A stretch of DNA of 64,000 nt from Plasmopara viticola (lineage: Eukaryota > Oomycota > Peronosporomycetes > Peronosporales > Peronosporaceae), in the NCBI GenBank assembly GCA_001695595.3, contig MBPM02000067.1, positions 419,340-483,339 of the forward strand, written 5' to 3'. Under the pieces are notes generated by a model that saw only the letters and a program-made list of their open reading frames with translations, was not told where the DNA came from and did no database searches. Of the stretch, positions 10,216 through 20,700 are shown one piece after another. How positions within the stretch are numbered: position 1 is the stretch's first letter; the number at the start of each line of letters is the position of its first letter. The position numbers and the translations under genes are program-made.

Positions 10216-11790
10216 TTACTTATTAGTTGTGGCACGGTACTTCTTTTGGCGGATGGCGCGGAACTCGTCCTGAATCTCCTCATTTGTCTTGCCCGAAGTT
10301 TCGGGCACAAGAAAATATATAAACGCGAATGATAGCGCCAGCAGCACCACGAAAGGAAGGTATGCCAAATCGCCCAGAGCGCTCGAAATGTACGGATAAC
10401 CAACTCCCACTATTAAGTTGGATGACCAGGCGACCATTACACCGATCGACGACACTGTAGCTCGGGCGTAGTCGGGATAGATGTCGGCAACAATCACATA
10501 CATCAGTGGACCAAGACTTACACCAAACGCAGTGACGTATGTTGCGATAAAAAGTATCGTAAGGGACGACCAGCTGAACGACAGCGACAGCGTCACACCG
10601 ATGGCACTTATAAACATACCCAGAATTCCCCACAGCAACATGGAGCGATTACCAAAGCGAGCAGCGAGCAAACCCGATACCAGCGAAGGCAACATGTTCA
10701 CAATGTCAATAATAATGGTGCTGACAAGAACATTATCTAGGCCAGCTTGTGTAAACAAGTCCGACGAGTAGTAGAATACCGTGTTGATACCAGTGATCTT
10801 CTGCATACAAGCGACGCCAATGACAATAATGAATTGGCGACGCAAAGCAGGAGAAATAAGCTCCGAGAATGGTGCACCTTTACCGCTGCGAACAACCTCA
10901 TTGCCGTTCTCGCTCCAGACACTCGACTGCAACTCAATGTCAACCTTGCGTTTGGACTCAATCCATTCCAAAGCCACAGGCACATTGTCGGCTCCATACA
11001 ATTTAGTTAGCACGGCCTCAGCGTCAACTGGACGGCCCTTCATCAGTAACCAAACAGGCGACTCTACCATTAGGTACGGTGACATACTCAGGAATATGAT
11101 AGCAAGCACGATCGGAAAAGCACCAATGTAACGCCAGCCGTTCTCAAAGTCCATGTAGAAAAATGTTGTCACGACCAGAAGGATTCCAACAGTGTTACTA
11201 CTGTGCAGTCCGCTGCCGAGCAGTGAACGAAGATGGGGTGGCGAAATTTCATTAATGTAGCTCCCTACATTGCCTGATGTGGCACCGGAGGCGATACCAG
11301 CAAGAAGACGACCAACAGCAAAAATCCACAGATTCGACACTACGGCCATCAATATAGAACTTACAATGATGATGCCGCAGTTGTAAACTAAAACCTGCTT
11401 GCGACCGAATCGATCGGACAGCTTGCCTACAAAGAACGAGCCAAACATTCCACCGACAATCCATGCATTAACGACGATCGTCCACTGGAACTTAGTGTGG
11501 CCTGGAAACATGATACACGTGCCCTCGGCAACCGGACGAGCGTTGCAGTCTTCAACATGGTGGAACTTGCGCAGGTTAAGCTGCGAGGTAGACCAACCGT
11601 ACTGAAGAGGCAGAACGAAGGCGAGCATGGCACTTGTGTATAAAATGTAGGTAGGCTGGACCCGCAGACGGGCCTCCATGTTAAGCACTGTATTATGGAC
11701 CTCACGAGTCGTACGCTCCGACCCATAAGCGAGCTGCCCGGGTGTGACCTGAGGGGAAGCAGGTGCAGACTTGTTTTCGTTGGCCATCAT
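10216..11790 (-). CDS. MFS sugar transporter (sugar-porter/GLUT-HXT family)
   Basis: A 524-aa integral membrane protein predicted to import hexoses or related sugars across the plasma membrane, by uniport or proton symport; substrate and mode cannot be read from the sequence. Twelve hydrophobic segments are present, from YILYTSAMLAFVLPL (about 48-62) to VVLLALSFAFIYFLV (about 481-495). Family motifs are in order: GKLSDRFGRK (122-131), GRLLAG (160-165), ESPVWLL (243-249), a long cytosolic loop (about 250-318), QKITGIN (330-336) followed by YYSS, and PETSGK (496-501) with NEEI. Departures are Lys331 where the family usually has a second Gln, and FGNRS (379-383) in place of the second-half GRR. 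Cys82 and Cys92 in the first external loop are in a wording I associate with oomycete members. No intron is needed. Two ATGs (11,790 and 11,787) start the frame and the first is used. Both termini are cytosolic by family topology. Intact and probably functional. Confidence 0.93.
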   Translation of the reverse strand: MMANENKSAPASPQVTPGQLAYGSERTTREVHNTVLNMEARLRVQPTYILYTSAMLAFVLPLQYGWSTSQLNLRKFHHVEDCNARPVAEGTCIMFPGHTKFQWTIVVNAWIVGGMFGSFFVGKLSDRFGRKQVLVYNCGIIIVSSILMAVVSNLWIFAVGRLLAGIASGATSGNVGSYINEISPPHLRSLLGSGLHSSNTVGILLVVTTFFYMDFENGWRYIGAFPIVLAIIFLSMSPYLMVESPVWLLMKGRPVDAEAVLTKLYGADNVPVALEWIESKRKVDIELQSSVWSENGNEVVRSGKGAPFSELISPALRRQFIIVIGVACMQKITGINTVFYYSSDLFTQAGLDNVLVSTIIIDIVNMLPSLVSGLLAARFGNRSMLLWGILGMFISAIGVTLSLSFSWSSLTILFIATYVTAFGVSLGPLMYVIVADIYPDYARATVSSIGVMVAWSSNLIVGVGYPYISSALGDLAYLPFVVLLALSFAFIYFLVPETSGKTNEEIQDEFRAIRQKKYRATTNK

Positions 11791-12185
11791 CAGTGGAAGG
11801 ACACCAGTGTGTCAGAGCTGGTCGATTTGGAAATCTCGCACTTTATGTCAAAGTTCTACTACGACTGATCGAAGCGCACTGGATGATCAAATGAAGCCAG
11901 CGAATCTTCATTTGCTTTCTCTCCATCAGGCACCTTATAATAAGGATAAGATAAATACGATTCCACATGTCATCCAAGCAGTTCGACACCATCAAATAAA
12001 TAGGTCAACCCTACTGTATTTCTTAAATGTGTAGGATGGAATCAGAGATCAGCTATACACTTCGATCGTAACACATAAAATGTACATCGAGCGCGAAGAA
12101 AGAAAGTAATATTATGAACGACAGATTTTCCTGCTTATATTGTACATTGTAAAACATTGTTCTTAACAGCAGCTTCTGCCTTTCG
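11791..12185. other. Upstream region of the sugar transporter
   Basis: About 395 bp between the transporter start and the small ORF on the same (minus) strand. It must hold the transporter promoter if the gene is monocistronic. I see no convincing oomycete initiator or other defined element. A plus-strand frame (11,771-12,034) has no family signature and overlaps the start of the transporter. Confidence 0.5.
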
Positions 12186-12503
12186 TTAATTCTTGAGCAG
12201 TTTAGTGCAATGCCAACTCATTGTGTCTTTAATGGCGCAAGTTATACATTGAGCCAAGAGATCCTTCACCTGTTGGTTGCTATCGCTTTCCAATTGGACG
12301 CCCGTGGTTTCCATCACACCCACACTTTTATCGCTGTAGTGTCCGAGTACAGCAACACAAGCCGATAAAGTTGTATAGCCAATTTCTGATGCGGTAAAAG
12401 TAGCGAAGCGGCGACGCAACGAAAGCTTACCAGTAGCTACTTCCAACAAAGCTTTGCTTTGGCAGAGTTCTGTCAATGTGGCAGATATTAACGGCGGACT
12501 CAT
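12186..12503 (-). CDS. Small hypothetical protein or last exon of a decayed gene
   Basis: From ATG 12,503 the frame encodes 105 aa ending in TAA (12,188-12,186), and it stays open upstream to about 12,587. Composition is protein-like and helical: MSPPLISATLTELCQSKALL, a basic KLSLRRRF step, then ASEIGYTTLSACVAVLGHYS and a C-terminal QQVKDLLAQCITCAIKDTM. There is no signal peptide, zinc motif or membrane segment, and I do not recognise the family. A possible 3' splice site (ACATAATAG at about 12,545-12,553, minus strand) would make this the last exon of a longer gene, but no matching upstream exon was found. The frame at 12,806-13,084 (-) is a weak candidate. It may be a pseudogene. Confidence 0.35.
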   Translation of the reverse strand: MSPPLISATLTELCQSKALLEVATGKLSLRRRFATFTASEIGYTTLSACVAVLGHYSDKSVGVMETTGVQLESDSNQQVKDLLAQCITCAIKDTMSWHCTKLLKN

Positions 12504-12587
12504 ATTGACCCTGAGATTATCACGACATTGCCGTGCCACAATTGCTATTATGTGTAGCCTTAAACAATATATGACAAATGTATCCAA

Positions 12588-13480
12588 ATTAGCCTTTGTC
12601 CTGCAGATAAATGTCTAATTAAATGATTCATCGAGATTCATCGTAAGGCGAATCAGGAATCTCTTGAGTGATAAGTTATATTAGCTTAAGTGACGTATAC
12701 ATCCGAATCTACGAGTCAAAATTTGACTCGTCTCAATCACTAGATTAAAGTCAACATAACTTTCGGAGGCCTCTTACCTGATAGAGTTTTCATACATTTC
12801 CACTATCAGCACTGACATAGAAGACTTAACAAACACAACCGATTAGTTCTTAGATTTAGGACGGAGCAACAACGTGACGTGGCCGCAAACGAAAAGGAAG
12901 TGGGCAGCGTTGGACTGATATTACTTTCGGGCCCCCGTGCGACCATGAACCAAATCACGGCAGCGAAACCCAAATCCTGTAGGCAAAATATTTGATCTTG
13001 CATACATGCTTTGGTGCTCACAATCGGCGTGCAATTGGTATGAGGATGGACGTAGCTTAAGTTGGAGTCAAAAGCGCAAATCACACAACATGCTCGAGTG
13101 CCACACTGGTACTACTAAAAAGATAATTGCTTGAAAATACAAGAGCTTATTGTAAATTTTCACGCAGGAGTACATGATTCGAAAGCTAGTACACCACCCT
13201 ACTATAGCTTTGTTGGCGTTGGCATTTGCATATTGACTGCGTGCTTGATAGCCAGACATTTTCATCGAAATAGACCGACTTGGAATTACACTTATTTTGA
13301 TTACGAGCTCTAGAACCGTCGATACAATCAATCGACCTCGGAAAATAGAAAAAAGGGAAATCGCGTGATATGTTAATCAAATGCTAAAAAAGAGCTTCTC
13401 TTGTTAATATTACCAGTGCTTTAGTGCTTTTTAAGCAGCAATTTGCATACTGCTAAATATTACGTACAAAAAGGGAATCA
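12588..13480. other. Unique sequence bordering the satellite array
   Basis: About 0.9 kb with several short frames on both strands (12,806-13,084 -, 13,131-13,313 +, 13,186-13,380 -), none with a recognisable domain. The change to satellite sequence at 13,481 is abrupt. I see no inverted termini, target-site duplication or transposon end at the border. There is no telomere-type repeat. Confidence 0.5.
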
Positions 13481-13507
13481 AATAGAGCACCAACGAAGTG
13501 TATAATC

Positions 13508-15075
13508 CATGTGTGCATGTCTAGAGCGATAGAAAGGACGTATCTGTGGCCGTACAACGTCTCAGCGATCCAACAGGATGATTATACACTTCGTTGTGGC
13601 TCTATTGCATCTTTGCATATCTAGAGCGATAAAAAGGACGAATCTTTGGCCGTACAACGTCTCAAAATTCCAACAGGTCGATTATACATTTCGTTGGGGC
13701 TCTATTGCATTTATGCATGTCTAGAGTGATAAAAAGACGTATCTTTGGCCGTACAACGTCTCAGCGCTCCAACAGAATGATTATACACTTCGTCGTGGCT
13801 GCATTGCACCTGTGCATGTCTAGAGCGATAGATAGGGCGTATCTTTGGCCGTACAACGTCTCAGCGCTCCAGCACAATATTTATACAGTTCGTTGTGGCT
13901 CTGTTCCATCTGTGCATGTGTACACCGATAAAAGAACGTATCTTTGGCTGTACAACGCCTCAGCGCTCCAACATATTGATTATACACTTCATTATGTCTC
14001 TATTGCATCTGTGCATGTCTAGAGCGATAAAAGATCGTATCTGTGGCCGTACACCGTCTCAGCGCTCCAGCAGAATAGTTATACACTTCGTTGGGGCTCT
14101 ATTGCATCTGTGCATGTCTAAAGCGATTGATAGACGTATCTGTGGCCGTACAGCATCTCAGCACTCCAACAGAATGATTATACACTTCGTTGGGGCTCTA
14201 TTGCATCTATGGATATCTAGAGCTATAAAAAAGACGTATCCATGGCCGTAAAACGTCTCAGTGCTCCAACAGAAAGATTGTACACTTCGTCGTGGCTGTA
14301 TTGCATCTGTGCATGTCTAGAGCGATAGAAAGGATGTATCTCTGGCTGTACAACGTCTCAGCGATCCAACACAGTGATTATACACTGCGTTGGGTCTCTA
14401 TTGCATCTGTGCATGTCTACACGATAGGAAGAACATATTTTTGGCCGTACAACGTCTCAGCGTTCCAACGGAATGATTAAACACATCGTTGTGGCTCTAT
14501 TGCATCTGTGCACGTCAAGAGCGATAGAAAGGACGTACCTTTGGCCGTACAACGTCTCAACGTTCCAACAGAATGATTATACACTTTGTCGTGGCCGTAT
14601 TGGATCTGTGCATGTCTAGAGCGATAGAAAGAACGTATCTTTGGCCGTACAACGTCTCAGCGCTCCAGCAGAATGTTAATACAGTTCGTCGTGTTTGTAT
14701 TGCAATTGTGCATGTCTAGAGCGATAGAAAGGACGTATCTTTGGCCGTTTAACGTCTCAACGTTCCAACAGAATGGTTATACACTTCGTCGTGGTCGTAT
14801 TGGATCTGTGCATGTCTAGAGCGATAGTAAAGACGTGTTTTAGGCCGTACAACGTCTCAGCGCTCCAACAGAATGATTATACACTTCGTCGTGGACGTTT
14901 TGGATCTGTGCATGTCTAGAGCGATAGAAAAGACGTGTTTCTGGCCATACAACGTCTCAGCGCTCTAGCAGAATGTTAATACACTTCGTCGTGTTTCTAT
15001 TACATCTGTGCATGTCTAGAGCGATAGAAAGGACGTATCGTTGGCCGTTTAACGCCTCAGCGTTCCAACAGAATA
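13508..15075 (+). repeat. Inverted block of satellite monomers at the array's left edge
   Basis: About 16 monomers read in the opposite orientation to the rest of the array (unit contains TGCATGTCTAGAGCGATAG, then GGCCGTACAACGTCTCAGC). The block is bounded on both sides by normal-orientation sequence. On its left, 13,481-13,507 is a 27-bp piece in the main orientation (one mismatch to AATAGAGCC...TATAATC). On its right the main orientation resumes at about 15,076 with TTTAGACATG, followed by GAGCACTGAGACGTTG. Both junctions fall inside monomers, at different phases. Confidence 0.92.
13672..14040 (+). repeat. Marker monomers repeated in inverted orientation at 33,005-33,372
   Basis: About 3.7 monomers with distinctive variants are matched almost base for base by the reverse complement of 33,005-33,372. 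The variants include AGGTCGATTATAC, GATAGATAGGGCGTATC versus its near copy, and GTGTACACCGATAAAAGAACG with GGCTGTACAACGCCTCAG. Beyond 14,040 the two diverge, although 14,281-14,600 again resembles the reverse complement of 32,460-32,785. The 15-32.5 kb octamer domain is therefore flanked by inverted copies of the same marker monomers. Confidence 0.85.
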
Positions 15076-15234
15076 TTTAGACATGTATGAGCACTGAGAC
15101 GTTGTACGGCCAAAAATACGTCCTTTCTATCGTTTTTAATATGCACAGACTCAAAACAGCCACAACAAAGTGTATAGTCATTCTGGTGAAATGTTGAGAC
15201 GTTGTACGGCCGGAAATACGTCCTTTCTAGCGGT

Positions 15235-16790
15235 TCAGACGTGCACAGATGCAATACAGCCACAACGAAGTGTATAATCACTCTGTTGGAACGCTGAGAC
15301 GTTGTACGGCCAGAGATACGTTCTTTCTATCGCTCTAGACGTGCGAAGATGCAATACAGCCACAACGAAGTGTATAATCATTCCGTTGGAACGCTGAGAT
15401 GTTGTACGGCCAAAGATACGTCCTTTCTTTTTCTCTAGACGTGCACAGATGCAATTCAGCCACAACGAAGTGTAAAATCATTCTGTTGGAACGCTGAGAC
15501 GTTGTACGGCCAAAGATACGTCCGTTCCATCGCTTTAAATATGAACAGATGCAAAAGAGCCACAACGAAGTGTATAATCATTCTGGTGAAATGCTAAGAC
15601 GTTGTACGGCCGAAAAAACGTCCTTTCTATCGCTTCAGACGTGCACAGAAGCAATACAGCCACGACGAAGTATATAATCACTCTGTTGGAACGCTGAGAC
15701 GTTGTACGGCCAGAGATACGTTCTTTCTATCGCTCTAGACGTGCGAAGATGCAATACAGCCACAACGAAGTGTATAATCATTCCGTTGGAACGCTGAGAT
15801 GTTGTACGGCCAAAGATACGTCCTTTCTTTTTCTCTAGACGTGCACAGATGCAATTCAGCCACAACGAAGTGTAAAATCATTCTGTTGGAACGCTGAGAC
15901 GTTGTACGGCCAAAGATACGTCCGTTCCATCGCTTTAAATATGAACAGATGCAAAAGAGCCACAACGAAGTGTATAATCATTCTGTTGGAGCGGTGAGAC
16001 GTTGTACGGCCGAAGATACGTCCTTTCTATCGCTCGAGACGCGAACAGATGATATACAGCCGCAACGAAGAGTACAATCATTATGGTGAAATGCTGAGAC
16101 GTTGTACGGCCGAAAATACGTCCTTTCTATCGATTCAGACGTGCACAGATGCAATACAGCCACGACGAAGTTTATAATCCATCTGTTGAAACGCCGGGAC
16201 GTCATACGGCCAAAGATACGTCCTTCTACCGCTCTAGATGTGCACAGATGCAAAAAAGACACAACGAAGTGCATAATCATTTTGTTGGAACACTAAGACG
16301 TTGTACGGCCAAAAATACGTCCTTTCTATTGCTCTAGCCGTGCACAGATGCAATACAGCCACAACGAAGTGTATAAATATTCTGGTGAAAATGCTGAGAC
16401 GTTGTACGGCCGAAAATACGTCCTTTCTATCGCTTCAGACGTGCACAGAAGCAATACAGCCACGACGAAGTATATAATCACTCTGTTGGAACGCTGAGAC
16501 GTTGTGCGGCCAGAGATACGTTCTTTCTATCGCTCTAGACGCGCGAAGATGCAATTCAGCCACAACGAAGTGTATAATCATTCCGTTGGAACGCTGAGAC
16601 GTTGTACGGCCAAAGATACGTCCTTTCTTTTTCTCTAGACGTGCACAGATGTAATTCAGCCACAACGAAGTGTAAAATCATTCTGTTGGAACGCTGAGAC
16701 GTTGTACGGCCAAAGATACGTCCGTTCCATCGCTTTAAATATGAACAGATGCAGAAGAGCCACAACGAAGTGTATAATCATTCTGTTGGA
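15235..16790 (-). repeat. 400-bp tetramer higher-order repeat
   Basis: The stretches beginning at 15,235 and 15,635 are nearly identical over four monomers. The signature order is a GTTCTTTCTATCGC/GTGCGAAG monomer, a CCTTTCTTTTTCTCTAG monomer, a TCCGTTCCATCGCTTTAAAT monomer, and a final TCGCTTCAGACG one. A third copy starts at 16,435, 800 bp after the second, separated by four more diverged monomers. Bases about 16,800-17,090 match 34,080-34,390 closely, linking this block to the far side of the octamer domain. Confidence 0.88.
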
Positions 16791-17799
16791 GCGCTAAGAC
16801 GTTGTACGGCCAGAATTACGTCCTTTCTATTGCTCTAGACATGCACAGTTGCAATAGAAACACGACGAACTGTTTAAAAATTCTGCTGGAGCGCTGAGAC
16901 GTTGTACGGCCAAAAACACGTCCTTTCTATCGCTCTAGACATACACAGATCCAATACGGCCACGACGAAGTGAATAATCATTCTGTTGGAACGCTGAGAC
17001 GCTCTACGGCCAAAGATTCGTTCTTTTTGTCTTTCTTGACGTGCACAGATGCAATAGAGCAACAACGAAGTGTATAATTTTTCCGTTGGAACGCTGAGAC
17101 GTGGTACGGCAAAAGATACGTCCTTTCTATCGCTCTAGACATGCATAGAGGTAATTCAACTACGACAAAGTGTACAATTATTCTGTTGGAATGCTGAGTT
17201 GTTGTACGGGCAAAAATACGTCCTTTCTATCGCTCGAGACGCGCACAAATGATATACAGCCACAACGAAGTGTGTAATCATTCTGTTGGAGCGCTGAGAC
17301 GTTGTACGGCCAAAGATACGTCTTTTCTATCGCTTTAAATCTGCACAGATGCAATACAGCCACAACGAAGTGTAGAATCATTCTGGTGAAATGCTGAGAC
17401 GTTGTACGGCCGAAAATATGTCCTTTATATTGCTCTACACATGCACAGATGCAATACAGCCCAACGAAGTGTGTAATCATTTTGTTGGACCGCTGAGACG
17501 TTGTACGGCCAGAGATCCGTCCTTTCTATCGCTTAAGACATGCATAGATGCAATCCAGCCACAACGCAGTGTGTAATCAATCTGTTGGAACGACAAGACG
17601 TTGTGCGGCCAGAGATACGTTCTTTCTATCGCTCTAGACGTGCGAAGATGCAATACAGCCACGATGAAGTGTATAAACACTCTGTTGGAGCGCTGAGACG
17701 TTGTACGGCAAAAGATACGTCCTTTCTATCGTTCTTGACGTGCACAGATGCAAAAGAGCCACAACGAAGTGTATAATCATTCCGTTGGAACGCTGAGAC

Positions 17800-20700
17800 G
17801 TTGTACGGCCAAAAATACGTTCTTTCTATCGTGTAGACATGAACAGATGCAATGGAGACCGAACGAAGTGTATCATCACTCGGTTGGAATGCTGAGACGT
17901 TGTACGGCCAGAGATACGTCCTTTCTATCGCTCTAGACATGCACAGATCCAATACAGCCACGACGAAGTGTATAATCACTCTGTTGGAGCGGTGAGACGT
18001 TGTACGGCCAAAGATACGTCCTTTCTATCGCTCTAGACATGCACAGATACAATAGAGCCACAACGAAGTGTATAATCATTCAGTTGGAGCAGTGAGACGT
18101 TGTACGGCCAAAGATACGTCCTTTCTATCGCTCGAGACGCGAACAGATGATATACAGCCGCAACGAAGAGTACAATCATTATGGTAAATTGCTGAGACGT
18201 TGTACGGCCGAAAATACGTCCTTTCTATCGATTCAGACGTGCACAGATGCAATACAGCCACGACGAAGTGTGTAAACATTCTGTTGGAACGCTGAGACAT
18301 TGTACGGCCGAAAATACGTCCTTTCTATCGCTTTGGACATGCACAGATCCAATACGGCCACGAAGAAGTGTATAATCATTCTGTTGGAACGTTGAGACGT
18401 TGTGCGGCCAAAAATACGTCCTTTCTATTGTTCTTGACGTGCGCAGATGCAAAAGAGCCACAACGAAGTGTATAATCATTCCGTTGGAACGCTGAGACGT
18501 TGTACGGCCAAAAATACGTTGTTTTTATCGTGTAGACATGAACAGATGCAATGGAGACCGAACGAAGTGTATAATCACTCTGTTGGAATGCTGAGACGTT
18601 GTACGGCCGAAAATACGTCCTTTTTATCGATTCAGACGTGCACAGATGCAATACAGCCACGACGAAGTTTTTAATCACTCTGTTGGAGCGCTAAGACGTT
18701 GTACGGCCGAAAATACGTCCTTTCTATCGCTCTAGACATGCAAGGATGCAATACAGCCACGAAGAAGTTTTTAATCATTCTGTTGGAACGTTGAGACGTT
18801 GTGCGGCCAAAGATACGTCCTTTCTATCGCTTCAGACGTGCACAGATGCAATACAGCCACAGCAAAGTGTATAACCATTCTGTTGGAGCGGTGAGACGTT
18901 GTACGGCCAAAGATACGTCCTTTCTATCGCTCGAGACGCGAACAGATGATATACAGCCGCAACGAAGAGTACAATCATTATGGTAAAATGTTGAGACGTT
19001 GTACGGCCGAAAATACGTTCTTTCTATCGATTCAGACGTGCCCAGATGCAATACAGCCACGACGAAGTGTATAATCACTCGGTTGGAGCGCTAAGACGTT
19101 GTACGGCCGAAAATACGTCCTTTCTATCGCTCTAGACATGCACGGATGCAATACAGCCACGAAGAAGTGTATAATCATTCTGTTGGAACGTTGAGACGTT
19201 GTGCGGCCAAAGATACGTCCTTTCTATCGTTCTTGACGTGCACAGGTGCAAAAGAGCCACAACAAAGTGTATAATCATTCTGTTGGAGCGGTGAGACGTT
19301 GTACGGCCAAAGATACGTCCTTTCTATCGCTCGAGACGCGAACAGATGATATACAGCCGCAACGAAGAGTACAATCATTATGGTGAATTGCTGAGACGTT
19401 GTACGGCAGAAAATACGCGTTTTCTATCGATTCAGACGTGCACAGATGCAATACAGCCACGACGAAGTGTATAATCACTCGGTTGGAGCGCTAAGACGTT
19501 GTACGGCCGAAAATACGTCCTTTCTATCGCTCTAGACATGCACGGATCCAATACAGCCACGAAGAAGTGTATAATTATTCTGTTGGAACGTTGAGACGTT
19601 GTGCGGCCAAAGATACGTCCTTTTTATTGTTCTTGACGTGCACAGATGCAAAAGAGCCACAACGAAGTGTATAATCATTCCGTTGGAACGCTGAGACGTT
19701 GTACGGCCAAAAATACGTTGTTTTTATCGTGTAGACATGAACAGATGCAATGGAGACTGAACGAAGTGTATAATCACTCTGTTGGAATGCTGAGACGTTG
19801 TACGGCCGAAAATACGTCCTTTTTATCGATTCAGACGTGCACAGATGCAATACAGCCACGACGAAGGTTTTAATCACTCTGTTGGAGCGCTAAGACGTTG
19901 TACGGCCGAACATACGTCCTTTCTATCGCTCTAGACATGCATAGATGCAATTTAGCTACGACAGAGTGTATAAACATTCTGTTGAAATGATGAGTTGTTG
20001 TACGGCCGAAAAATACGTCCTTTCTATCGCTTCAAACATGCACAGATGCAATACAGCCACAGCAAAGTGTATAACCATTCTGTTGGAGCGGTGAGACGTT
20101 GTACGGCCAAAGATACGTCCTTTCTATCGCTCGAGACGCGAACAGATGATATACAGCCGCAACGAAGAGTACAATCATTATGGTAAAATGTTGAGACGTT
20201 GTACGGCCGAAAATACGTTCTTTCTACCGATTCAGACGTGCCCAGATGCAATACAGCCACGACGAAGTGTATAATCACTCGGTTGGAGCGCTAAGACGTT
20301 GTTGGGCCGAAAATACGTCCTTTCTATTGCTCTAGACATGCACGGATCCAATACAGCCACGAAGAAGTGTATATTCATTCTGTTGGAACGTTGAGACGTT
20401 GTGCGGCCAAAGATACGTTGTTTTTATCGTGTAGACATGAACAGATGCAATGGAGACCGAACGAAGTGTATAATCACTCTGTTGGAATGCTGAGACGTTG
20501 TACGGCCGAAAATACGTCCATTTTATCGATTCAGACGTGCACAGATGCAATACAGCCACGACGAAGTTTTTAATCACTCTGTTGGAGCGCTAAGACGTTG
20601 TACGGCCGAAAATACGTCCTTTCTATCGCTCTAGACATGCATAGATGCAATTCAGCTACGACAGAGTGTATAAACATTCTGTTGAAATGATGAGTTGTTG

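Noticed and set aside
10280..11726. Several ORFs of 68-117 codons on both strands across the transporter
   Set aside because: They are shadows of the intact 524-aa transporter in other frames.
12806..13084. 92-codon minus-strand ORF as an upstream exon of the 12.2-12.5 kb ORF
   Set aside because: It starts at GTG, has no clear splice sites to the downstream frame, and no recognisable domain.
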